The notes under the pieces: model-generated
Database searches by the model: none
The model's input: the letters and a program-made list of their open reading frames with translations, nothing else
Told to the model about the DNA's origin: nothing
Part shown: one piece after another, positions 17,105 to 24,433 of the stretch
Layout of the letters: each line of letters begins with the position of its first letter
How positions within the stretch are numbered: position 1 is the first letter of the stretch
Position numbers and translations under genes: made by a program
Source: an uncultured Bacteroidales bacterium
GTDB lineage: Bacteria; Bacteroidota; Bacteroidia; Bacteroidales; UBA932
Direction: 5' to 3'
DNA length: 62,772 nucleotides
Assembly: GCA_934700615.1 (NCBI GenBank)
Contig: CAKUXR010000020.1
Span: 1 to 62,772 of the forward strand

Positions 17105-17779
17105 TTATTTGCGTACTCCGAGGGCTTTCAGCACAAGGTCTTCCATAACCGCATATCCTTCAGCATTCGGATGCACAGTATCACCGGAATAGACTGCCGG
17201 CATCTTACCGTCAGCATCTGCAAATGCCTCATAATAGTCAATGACCTTGATTCCTGCCTCACGAGCATATTCTTTCAGCATTGAATTGAACTCCTGAACA
17301 TCAGGCAGAGGATTTTCGATTTCCGGTCTCCAACTGAATTTATAGGACGGGAGCAATGTGCAGAGGATCGGGCGGATTTTGTTTGCCTTGGCGATCTGGC
17401 ACATCGACCTGATGCTTCCGAGCATCGACTTGAGATCCGGCGCATAGCCTGCGTTACGGGCAATGTCGTTGATTCCGCAGAGTATCACCACGTACTTAGG
17501 CGCGAGTGAGACCACGTCCTGCTGCATTCTGACGAGAATCTGGGATGTAGTCTGCCCACTTATTCCGCGGCCTGCCAGATTGTTCTCCTTGAAGAAATCC
17601 GGATGCGTTTTCGGCCATGAGTCCGTGATGGAGTCGCCGTACAGGACGGCAAGAGGTTTTTCTGACAATGCTGAGTTCGCTTCAGCGTATCTTCCGAACT
17701 GCGCCCAGTCCTGAGGGCGGTTCTGTGCCAATGCCATTATCGGCAGAAGCATCAATACGAAGGTTATAAGCTTTTTCAT
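17105..17779 (-). CDS. secreted SGNH/GDSL-family hydrolase
   Basis: 224 residues with signal peptide MKKLITFVLMLLPIMALAQ. All four SGNH blocks are present: YGDSITDSW (catalytic Ser), GRGISGQTTSQ (oxyanion Gly), LCGINDIARN (Asn), and DTVHPNAEGY (Asp and His). Relatives include acetylxylan and platelet-activating-factor acetylhydrolase-like esterases, often acting on acetylated glycans. The substrate is unknown. It lies upstream of glmM with an 83-nt gap and is probably separately expressed. Confidence 0.88.
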   Translation of the reverse strand: MKKLITFVLMLLPIMALAQNRPQDWAQFGRYAEANSALSEKPLAVLYGDSITDSWPKTHPDFFKENNLAGRGISGQTTSQILVRMQQDVVSLAPKYVVILCGINDIARNAGYAPDLKSMLGSIRSMCQIAKANKIRPILCTLLPSYKFSWRPEIENPLPDVQEFNSMLKEYAREAGIKVIDYYEAFADADGKMPAVYSGDTVHPNAEGYAVMEDLVLKALGVRK

Positions 17780-17837
17780 TTTTCAGTGATGATTTTGAAA
17801 GAGCGAAGTTAAAATTTAATCGTGTCAATGCCAAATT

Positions 17838-17871
17838 TTTGTTCACCAAACGGGATAATTGAGTAACTTTG
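17838..17871 (+). promoter_or_regulatory. promoter of the DUF486 gene
   Basis: TTTG (17838-17841) and TAACTTTG (17864-17871) with a 22-nt spacer, slightly long. It lies in the divergent gap with the SGNH gene. Confidence 0.5.
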
Positions 17872-17960
17872 CCGCCGCAGGCTGAACGTGGGCTTTGCAG
17901 ATGACATTGATTTCTGACGAAACTTGTATTGAAGGTAATTTAACATTGACATTATTATAT

Positions 17961-18332
17961 ATGATGAAAGCTGTTTTGACCATTCTTCTTCTGGTCACAT
18001 CCAACATTTTTATGACGTTCGCGTGGTACGGACATCTCAAATTGCAGGAAATGAAGATTTCGACCGGCTGGCCACTGATCCTTGTCATTCTTCTGTCATG
18101 GGGCCTGGCGTTCTTCGAGTACTGCGCCCAGGTGCCCGCCAACAGGATCGGTTTCCAGGGAAACGGCGGACCGTTCAATATCATGCAGCTGAAAGTTATC
18201 CAGGAAGCGATATCATTGACAGTTTTCACAATTGTGGTCACATTCCTTTTCAAGGGCCAGCCTCTCCAGTGGAACCACCTGGCGGCGTTTGCCTGCCTGA
18301 TTTTGGCAGTTTTCTTCGTTTTTATCAAATAA
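17961..18332 (+). CDS. DMT-superfamily DUF486 membrane protein
   Basis: About 123 residues. Two adjacent ATGs (17961, 17964) are possible starts; family members begin like MKAVLTILLLVTSNIFMTFA, so 17964 may be the true one. Four transmembrane helices are evident: residues about 4-23, 37-55 (ILVILLSWGLAFFEY), 77-95 and 102-121. The motif AQVPANRIGFQGNGGPFNIM between helices 2 and 3 is diagnostic of DUF486, a small drug/metabolite-transporter-like family of unknown substrate. A CATTGAC heptamer lies in the leader just before the start. Confidence 0.88.
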   Translation: MMKAVLTILLLVTSNIFMTFAWYGHLKLQEMKISTGWPLILVILLSWGLAFFEYCAQVPANRIGFQGNGGPFNIMQLKVIQEAISLTVFTIVVTFLFKGQPLQWNHLAAFACLILAVFFVFIK

Positions 18333-18364
18333 TTCACACTTTTTTGAAAAATTTTGCAGAAAAA

Positions 18365-18395
18365 TTTGGAATGTAAGAAAAAATCCCTACCTTTG
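18365..18395 (+). promoter_or_regulatory. promoter of tRNA-Glu
   Basis: TTTG (18365-18368), 19-nt spacer, TACCTTTG (18388-18395). About 50 bp, including GTAATCCCAAACGAAAAGA downstream, is shared with the tRNA-Phe promoter. Confidence 0.85.
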
Positions 18396-18452
18396 TAATC
18401 CCAAACGAAAAGAGTGGCCCACAAGACACTCAGTGAGGGAAAAACAATAACT

Positions 18453-18524
18453 GCTGGGTTCGTATAACGGTTAGTACTCAAGATTCTCAATCTTGCAATA
18501 TGGGTTCGATTCCCGTACCCAGTA
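18453..18524 (+). tRNA. tRNA-Glu (CTC)
   Basis: The 72-nt sequence GCTGGGTTCGTATAACGGTT... ends GTACCCAGT plus A. The acceptor stem is GCTGGGT/ACCCAGT (one G-U pair). The anticodon stem is CAAGA/TCTTG with loop TTCTCAA, giving anticodon CTC, which reads GAG (glutamate). The T arm contains GGGTTCGATTCCC. CCA is not encoded. It is flanked by its own promoter and terminator. Confidence 0.9.
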
Positions 18525-18531
18525 CGAATTC

Positions 18532-18563
18532 AAAGACTTGCTGAAATTCAGCAAGTCTTTTTT
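18532..18563 (+). terminator. terminator of tRNA-Glu
   Basis: AAAGACTTGCTGA and TCAGCAAGTCTTT form a 13-bp stem followed by TTTTA. Confidence 0.9.
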
Positions 18564-19080
18564 ATTGGCTGTTCTGTCACAGACACATCTGCACATGTCC
18601 ATGCCACGTGGCCACCCGCGGAATTTTACAATCATCTTGCCGGGACAAACGGGTCAGGGGGAAAACTCCAGCAGGCGGGACGACGCCACGGCCACCTTTG
18701 TAATACATTGATAATCAGGCCTCATTTATTTTAAGCGTGGATTTCCGATAATTTTTTGGGCACTAATCCACACGCAATTTTACAACTACCTACAAATCAG
18801 ACTATTACAAAAATCGATGTGGCACCGTCCCGACGGAAAGTAAAAGTACGGAACAGCTGACAACGCGTCAAGACGCAACTCCGGAGACGCGTACGGGGTG
18901 TGAAAACAAGTAAATACATAACAGCGGGACACAAGGTTCTCCCCTGACCTGGGCAAGATTGGAGGACATTTCAGGTGAAAATCCCGACGGGGCCCCTATT
19001 GGTGGTTACTGGTGGTTCTTGCAGGCGGACCATTGACTTTGACTGAGTGTAGCCGCCTGCTTGAAACAACCGGCCACACG
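18564..19080. other. gene-free stretch with degenerate repeats
   Basis: No credible gene. It contains a diverged copy of the CGTGGCC...CGGAATTTT sequence seen in the 54-55 kb repeat nest (about 18605-18640). It also holds a 65-bp block at 18845-18912 (AAAGTACGGAACAGC... ACGCGTCAAGACG) related to 56336-56400. Confidence 0.5.
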
Positions 19081-21063
19081 TTATCTGAGGCGTGCTATGA
19101 TGCTGTCGCCTAGGGCGGACTTGCGGCGGATATGGTCAAGGACCTCCTGGACGAACGGATTGTCATCGAAACCGCCTCCTCGGACGGCATTGAAATCCTC
19201 ATCGCGGCGGGTCTTGTCACCATCGGCGCCGAAGCCGGTCATGGAGGTCAGGGCAAACTCCTTGCTGGCGTCATCGTAGATCAGCTTGTCCAGCGAGACT
19301 ACGGCATTCTTCCACTGTTTCACGATATCAGCGGCCTCGCTGCGGGTAATTTGAGAAAGGTCAATCTTCCAGTAGCGCTCGATAGCATCATATGCCCATG
19401 TCCACTCATAACTGTAATAGTGATTGAAAACGTCCAGGAAACGGTCCGAAAGGGCATTGACATCAGCAATCTCACCGGAAATCACATCATCACAAATCCT
19501 CTCGATTTCAGAAGCCGGAGCTATAAGACCAGAGATATCCACCCATTGACCAGAACCTATGGACGTGTCACGGCGGAGGGCGCGACGAAGTCCCTCATCG
19601 GTGCTAATATCGGAATCTTGAATCCTGGAAATCAGCGAGTTACCCAAGAACTTCACGATTGCAGTCTGGTAATATTTTATACCCTTGAACAAGGCCGCAT
19701 TACGTATCGTCGCCTTCTTATATGAGTAATTGTCGGCTCTTAGACCGGAAGCCTCCTTGAGACGCTCAAGAATATCAATGCCGGAGAACATTTTCTGGAC
19801 CGTGAACGGACTCAGATGATTGAAATTGATATGGTCCAGACGATGCGGGTCCTTGCGTCTATCCCTCTCTGGCCACTTCTTCACATCACGAATCGTGCCG
19901 ACAGACTTCAGGTTCACGCCCGGAACAATGTATGTAGAACCCTGCTGTTCAATAAGATAGGAAAACGGCAAATCAGTCGTATCCAGATTGTTGACATGGC
20001 GGCCCATCACCAGGGAGAACGCACCGATTTTGGCCGGCCAGAGGATATATGAATCGGAAGTCGTCTTCGCTCCCCTCTCCAGGATGCCCTGGTGAATCGG
20101 CCCGAGCTTGTACATGTGGTTACTCTGGTTGGACCCCGAGCCGGCATTCATAAACGAAAACATACCGGCTATCAACAAGGTTGACTTATGATGCGTAACC
20201 GTGTACGGTCCGGCGAAAAGCGAACATGCCTCACCGTTCTCGCCTTGGCAATTACTAAAAAACAGGGACTCTGAGGCGCTGTAGCCATGACCAAGCACGC
20301 AAGCCTGGCCGACAAAGCATTTGGATATCATCACCCCGTCCGTTATCTTGCTTCCGCTCTCGACGATAAAGTCATCCGCGATTACATTCATACCGATTTC
20401 GACTGGGTCTTCCTTGCACGAAATTATAGAGCCGTTACGGAGACGGGAAACACCCTTTATCTTGCAATACGCACCGACATTGACATTGACAATATGCATC
20501 GCGTCGAGGATTTCGACATTTTCGCCGATGACGCCGAAAGGCGCGGAGACGCTCGCCGCATACCGCTCAACCATCGCGTCGAGGGCTTCTGTCAATGCCG
20601 GTTTGTGTCTGTAAAGTGCTGATATATAGGCTTCATGTGAGGACAGATGATCATGGATAGCCACTTCGCGTCCGCCAGTTTCATTGAGGACATTGATCTT
20701 TATTCCGTTGCCGAAAGTGGTCTCTCCGTAGGTGATGAGGTCGGTGACGTTTTCCAGATAGGAGCCGTTGCCGATGATGTAGTTGGCGATGTAGTTGCGG
20801 ACGTGCTCTATCATGCAGTCGTCCCCGACTACGACATTGTGAAGTGTGGCATGGTAAATTCCGCTGTGCTTGTGGATGCCTCCGGCCAGGGTAAAGATTT
20901 TTCTGAAGGCGCCGAGTTTGATCTGCCCTGAAAAATTGACATTTCTGACGAATTCCGGATCGAATTCCGGGTCAACGAGGACATTGGTCCAGTCCTCGCA
21001 TCTGCACGATTGTGCTTCCAGCTGCGCTATCTGCTGAGCTGTCAATGAGATGTAGGTTTTCAT
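19081..21063 (-). CDS. DUF4954 protein, left-handed beta-helix type
   Basis: About 660 residues from the ATG at 21063 (MKTYISLTAQQIAQLEAQSC). The upstream extension of the open frame lacks support. The middle (about 50-330) is rich in short repeating I/V-G-x-x-x-x units (VVGDDCMIEHVRNYIANYII, GVMISKCFVGQACVLGHGYS), typical of the hexapeptide beta-helix of acyl and sugar transferases. The C-terminal part is helical. Bacteroidetes carry a well-conserved family of this length annotated only as DUF4954. A nucleotide-sugar or transferase role is possible but not shown. It ends far from the next gene and appears monocistronic. Confidence 0.75.
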   Translation of the reverse strand: MKTYISLTAQQIAQLEAQSCRCEDWTNVLVDPEFDPEFVRNVNFSGQIKLGAFRKIFTLAGGIHKHSGIYHATLHNVVVGDDCMIEHVRNYIANYIIGNGSYLENVTDLITYGETTFGNGIKINVLNETGGREVAIHDHLSSHEAYISALYRHKPALTEALDAMVERYAASVSAPFGVIGENVEILDAMHIVNVNVGAYCKIKGVSRLRNGSIISCKEDPVEIGMNVIADDFIVESGSKITDGVMISKCFVGQACVLGHGYSASESLFFSNCQGENGEACSLFAGPYTVTHHKSTLLIAGMFSFMNAGSGSNQSNHMYKLGPIHQGILERGAKTTSDSYILWPAKIGAFSLVMGRHVNNLDTTDLPFSYLIEQQGSTYIVPGVNLKSVGTIRDVKKWPERDRRKDPHRLDHINFNHLSPFTVQKMFSGIDILERLKEASGLRADNYSYKKATIRNAALFKGIKYYQTAIVKFLGNSLISRIQDSDISTDEGLRRALRRDTSIGSGQWVDISGLIAPASEIERICDDVISGEIADVNALSDRFLDVFNHYYSYEWTWAYDAIERYWKIDLSQITRSEAADIVKQWKNAVVSLDKLIYDDASKEFALTSMTGFGADGDKTRRDEDFNAVRGGGFDDNPFVQEVLDHIRRKSALGDSIIARLR

Positions 21064-21202
21064 TTTTCCGTATATTATTTCTGATAAACCATATATTAGG
21101 GTACAATTTACGAAATTATCGGAAAAGGTCAATGAAGAACGCAAAATTGAGTTACTTGTCATGTTTTCCTTACAAAACGATACAATAGCGCGAAAAATTT
21201 AT

Positions 21203-21210
21203 TACATTTG
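21203..21210 (+). promoter_or_regulatory. -7 box for the aldose-epimerase-like gene
   Basis: TACATTTG matches TAnnTTTG 57 nt before the start codon. I see no good TTTG at the expected distance upstream. Confidence 0.45.
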
Positions 21211-21266
21211 TAGATGCGGGCTGAAAAATCGGCCCGACTTACGTATAAACCACATATAAAACCAAT

Positions 21267-22166
21267 ATGAAGACACTGAAGAACGACATTTTGTCGATTA
21301 AGGTTGACAGACACGGAGCCGAACTCTGGAGCATCAGAGACCATTCCGGCAGAGAATTCATCTGGCAGGCGGACCCTGCATTCTGGAAAAGGCACGCACC
21401 GGTTCTGTTCCCTATCGTCGGCAGTTTGTGGGAAAAGAAATATAGAATCGACGGGAAAGAATATACTCTTGGCCAGCACGGATTTGCGAGGGACATGGAT
21501 TTCCATCTGATTTCGTCTGACGAGAACACATTGTGGTACGAGCTCCAGTCGGATGCGGAGACATTGGCAAAATACCCTTACGCATTTACATTGAGAATCG
21601 GTTACAAGCTGAACGGCAATAAGATACAGGTGATGTGGGAGGTTTGCAATGACGATGACAAGACGATGTATTTCCAGATTGGCGCGCATCCGGCGTTCTA
21701 TTATCCGGATTTCAATCCCGACACTGAGGAGAGGGGCGCTTTCAGGCTGTATAAGCGTGGCGAGAATGGCGAGATGAAACCGCTTGAGTCGCTGAAGTAT
21801 TTGCTGATTTCGGAGAAAGGTTGCGCGGATACCGAGCATGTCCACGAGTTGCAGACTCCTGACGGAAGGCTTCCGCTGAAGACAACGACATTCGACCGAG
21901 ATGCCTTTATCGTTGACAATCAACAAGTTTCGAAGGTGGTTCTGGAGTCGTGCGAGGGTGAGCCGTTCGTTTCATTGGAGTTCGACACACCGGCGCTTGG
22001 CCTATGGTCGCCTGCCGGCCTCAATGCTCCGTTCGTCTGCATTGAGCCGTGGTACGGCCGCTGCGACAGAGCCGGTTTTACCGGAGAGTTCTCCGAAAAG
22101 GATCTTGTCAATGCCGTGGAGCCGGGCCAATCGTTCCGTGCCAGCTACACGATCGAAGTTTTCTAA
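21267..22166 (+). CDS. aldose 1-epimerase family protein (LacX-like)
   Basis: 299 residues, cytoplasmic, starting MKTLKNDILSIKVDRHGAEL. Galactose-mutarotase-fold signatures are present: WQADPAFWKRHAPVLFPIVG, FQIGAHPAFYYPDF with the substrate-binding His, LGLWSPAGLNAPFVCIEPW with the catalytic Glu, and a terminal FRASYTIEVF. Members of this subgroup act on hexoses or hexose phosphates, and the exact sugar is not deducible. It is divergent from the DUF4954 gene across about 200 bp. Confidence 0.85.
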   Translation: MKTLKNDILSIKVDRHGAELWSIRDHSGREFIWQADPAFWKRHAPVLFPIVGSLWEKKYRIDGKEYTLGQHGFARDMDFHLISSDENTLWYELQSDAETLAKYPYAFTLRIGYKLNGNKIQVMWEVCNDDDKTMYFQIGAHPAFYYPDFNPDTEERGAFRLYKRGENGEMKPLESLKYLLISEKGCADTEHVHELQTPDGRLPLKTTTFDRDAFIVDNQQVSKVVLESCEGEPFVSLEFDTPALGLWSPAGLNAPFVCIEPWYGRCDRAGFTGEFSEKDLVNAVEPGQSFRASYTIEVF

Positions 22167-22332
22167 GTCAATGACAGACAGATATAAGAGAGGCAGGGTG
22201 ATGAGCCCTGCTTTGTCGTGTCAGGGAGGTGGCGAACCAGGAATGGGAGAAGTCAAATGGAGAAAGGTGGTGATGAAATCAGCACCTTTTCAAAATATGA
22301 CATTCTAGGCATCGTTAATTCAAAATAATTCG

Positions 22333-22414
22333 TATATTTGCAACGTCATTATGATTGTGACATCGTTAAGAAAGCAAGGCAGGTATCTATCCCTTAAATG
22401 GATACCTGCTTTTG
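22333..22414 (+). ncRNA. possible small RNA or leader with terminator
   Basis: A -7 box TATATTTG at 22333-22340 would start transcription near 22347. A strong hairpin GCAGGTATC...GATACCTGC followed by TTTTG ends at about 22414. This defines a transcript of roughly 65-70 nt, or an attenuated leader for the small gene at 22481. No -33 box is visible, so the promoter is the weak point. The hairpin itself is convincing. Confidence 0.4.
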
Positions 22415-22480
22415 TCGTCTAAGAGGGGAGGTGCTTGAACTAGGAGAATTTGTCTTTCACACTTAACGATAAATATCATA

Positions 22481-22618
22481 ATGAAAAGAAGACAATATTC
22501 CACATTAGTTAAAATCTCCATTAGAGTGGAGGTTTTCAGGCTTGTTTGGGTGAAGGCGTACAAACGGCTTCGCTTCGGCAGGATTGAAAGGGTTAAAGGA
22601 CATTATCGCAGATATTAA
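22481..22618 (+). CDS. small basic protein (45 residues)
   Basis: The frame ATG(22481) to TAA(22616-22618) encodes a strongly basic 45-residue protein beginning MKRRQYSTLVKISIRVEVFR and ending RIERVKGHYRRY. The pattern V-x-V-x-x-Y-x-R ... G-x-x-x-x-VKGHYRR resembles short conserved proteins I recall from Bacteroidetes and phage genomes, but I cannot name the family. It follows the terminator hairpin at 22379-22414 by 66 nt, so expression may depend on read-through. The stretch after it (22619-22737) shows only a short hairpin near 22650. Confidence 0.4.
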   Translation: MKRRQYSTLVKISIRVEVFRLVWVKAYKRLRFGRIERVKGHYRRY

Positions 22619-22737
22619 GGGTGTCAGCGGTTTTGAGACTTAGCCCTGTGTCCTTGTAAGGACGCTCTACTCTATCCCCTCTTTTTTATTGTTACCTATG
22701 CTAGTTAATAATTTCTAGGCCATACTGAAATGGTGGA

Positions 22738-22824
22738 TTTTGTCCCATATAAATCGGTTTAGCGGTACGAAATGGTGTTTTTGCTGGGTTTTGTTCCGAG
22801 AAAACGTTTTAGGCGGGACAAAAT
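22738..22824. repeat. 87-bp inverted-repeat element C, copy 2
   Basis: It starts TTTTGTCCCATATAAATCGG and ends CGTTTTAGGCGGGACAAAAT. It matches copy 1 at 14339-14424, including TTTAGCGGTACGAAATGG. Confidence 0.6.
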
Positions 22825-22905
22825 GGGATGTGGGTTGTGACGTTTGGCGTGGCGACAGGCGAAGAGGCGTGGGAGTTGTACGTAAACATGTGGGATATGG
22901 AAAAA

Positions 22906-22941
22906 GGGTGGCTGGCAAGTCTTTGGACTTGACAGTCACCC
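22906..22941 (-). terminator. terminator of the capsule/OmpA operon
   Basis: On the minus strand GGGTGACTGTCAAGTC-CAAA-GACTTGCCAGCCACCC forms a long stem with two mismatches, followed by TTTTT. It lies about 255 nt after the OmpA stop codon, beyond the 50-bp tandem repeats, and would end the long minus-strand operon. Confidence 0.85.
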
Positions 22942-22951
22942 TTGTTATTTG

Positions 22952-23135
22952 GGATCGCATTTGGGGCTATAGTTGGGAAACCTCGTATGGACCTTGTTGC
23001 GATGTTCGCACTGGGATTATAACTGGTAAACCTTGTATGGACCTTGTTGCGATGTTCGCATTGGGGTTATAACTGGTAAACCTTGTATGGACCTTGTTGC
23101 GATGTTCGCACTCGGGTTGTAACGGGTAAACCTTA
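22952..23135. repeat. 50-bp tandem repeat, about 3.7 copies
   Basis: The word TATGGACCTTGTTGCGATG starts at 22986, 23036 and 23086, exactly 50 bp apart, and the rest of the unit (TTCGCACTGGGATTATAACT GGTAAACCTTG) is nearly identical between copies. A diverged partial copy precedes them. The array lies in the 3' untranslated part of the OmpA-ended operon. Confidence 0.92.
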
Positions 23136-23195
23136 ACCTATTCGGTCATATTCGGTAGAAACTGGATAGCCCTGCGATTATTGTCGTTGTTGGGA

Positions 23196-24413
23196 TTACT
23201 CCTTGTCTCCCTCGTAGAGAGCGATGGCGGCACGTGAGAGGGCCGGGTCGTCGTAGAACATGTTGCCTACACCGCCCTTGGCTGCTGTCTTGAGGAGAGA
23301 GGCTGGGACGCCGTACTCGTTGACCAGGCAGTCATATACGGCCTTGGCACGATCCTGACTCAACTTCTCGTTGAGACGCTTGCTGCCGGTGCCCTGGTCG
23401 GCGTAACCGGTAATCACATAAACTACGTTGTTGGCCTTGATGATCTCGGCAAGCATACCGAGGTTCACGCGGGATGCCTTGAGGAGCTCGGACTTGCCAA
23501 GTTCGAAGACAATGTAGTATGGATATGCGAGAGTCCTGGTCTTGCCCTCTTCCCATCTTGGGAGATTGCGGAGCTCTTCTACCTCCTTCATGAGACGCTC
23601 GTTCTCAGCCTTGGTCTCATCGATAACCCTCTGGTAGTCACTGACGTCGTACTCAGAAGAGATGACACGGGTAACAGTCTTGGTGCGACCGAAGCCACGT
23701 GGTTTGAACTTATAGGTAACACCAATGGTAGCAGCGAGAATACCCTCACCATAGCGGCCGCCTTCCTCGCCATCGAAACGGTCATTGACATAGCCGGTGC
23801 GGAGGTCGAGATTGATATCTACGGCATCACATACACGGAATGCACTCAAATAACCGATGTGGCCCATGAGCTCGGTTGTCTTAGGGTTCTGGGTAACACG
23901 ACCTACACCGAGACCCACGTATGGGATGGCGCTGTAGAACCTGTCAGGACGATAACCGCCGAAAGCATTGGAAAGGTTGCACATCACGTCGCCGGCGAAC
24001 TCCACATATCTGAACTTCTGCTTGGTCAGCCAATAGCCGTGGCCGCCCTTGCCTGGAACCTCCTTGCCGGTAGAATGGATATCTGTCTGGGTCGCGCCCT
24101 TGAAACTGAGACCGCTGTAGCGGACCCTACCTCCTACAACCGGAGTGAACCACTTGCCGAAATATATGTCGAGAGCAGGAGAGATACGGTCAACCAGCTT
24201 GCACTGCTTGTCGTGGTCACCGAAAATCAGCTGACCACCACCCTGCAGACCGATGAACCAGTTCGCACGCGCAGGAGCGGTCTGAACACGGAATTTGTTT
24301 CCATCATAAGTTACCGTCTCGGTGGTGTCACTCTTGACCTTCACCTGAGGCTGTGCGGCTGCACCGAATGTCAATGCCAACAGCACCGGCACTAAAATAA
24401 ATTTCATCTTCAT
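23196..24413 (-). CDS. OmpA-family outer-membrane protein
   Basis: About 405 residues. The start is the ATG at 24413 or the next one at 24407, both giving a signal peptide (MKFILVPVLLALTFGAAAQ). The N-terminal half (about 40-240) is a beta-barrel type region starting NWFIGLQGGGQLIFGDHDKQ. A coiled linker (about 260-295) follows. The C-terminal OmpA-like domain contains VVYVITGYADQGTGSKRLNE and LSQDRAKAVYDCLVNEYGVP, which bind peptidoglycan. It lies 20 nt downstream of the DUF4906 gene and is the last gene before the tandem repeats and terminator. Similar OmpA proteins close other Bacteroidales surface-structure operons. Confidence 0.88.
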   Translation of the reverse strand: MKMKFILVPVLLALTFGAAAQPQVKVKSDTTETVTYDGNKFRVQTAPARANWFIGLQGGGQLIFGDHDKQCKLVDRISPALDIYFGKWFTPVVGGRVRYSGLSFKGATQTDIHSTGKEVPGKGGHGYWLTKQKFRYVEFAGDVMCNLSNAFGGYRPDRFYSAIPYVGLGVGRVTQNPKTTELMGHIGYLSAFRVCDAVDINLDLRTGYVNDRFDGEEGGRYGEGILAATIGVTYKFKPRGFGRTKTVTRVISSEYDVSDYQRVIDETKAENERLMKEVEELRNLPRWEEGKTRTLAYPYYIVFELGKSELLKASRVNLGMLAEIIKANNVVYVITGYADQGTGSKRLNEKLSQDRAKAVYDCLVNEYGVPASLLKTAAKGGVGNMFYDDPALSRAAIALYEGDKE

Positions 24414-24433
24414 ATTAATTAGAATTTTCAATA

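Noticed and set aside
22952..23135. CRISPR array
   Set aside because: The 50-bp units are contiguous, with no unique spacers, and no cas genes are near. It is a simple tandem repeat.
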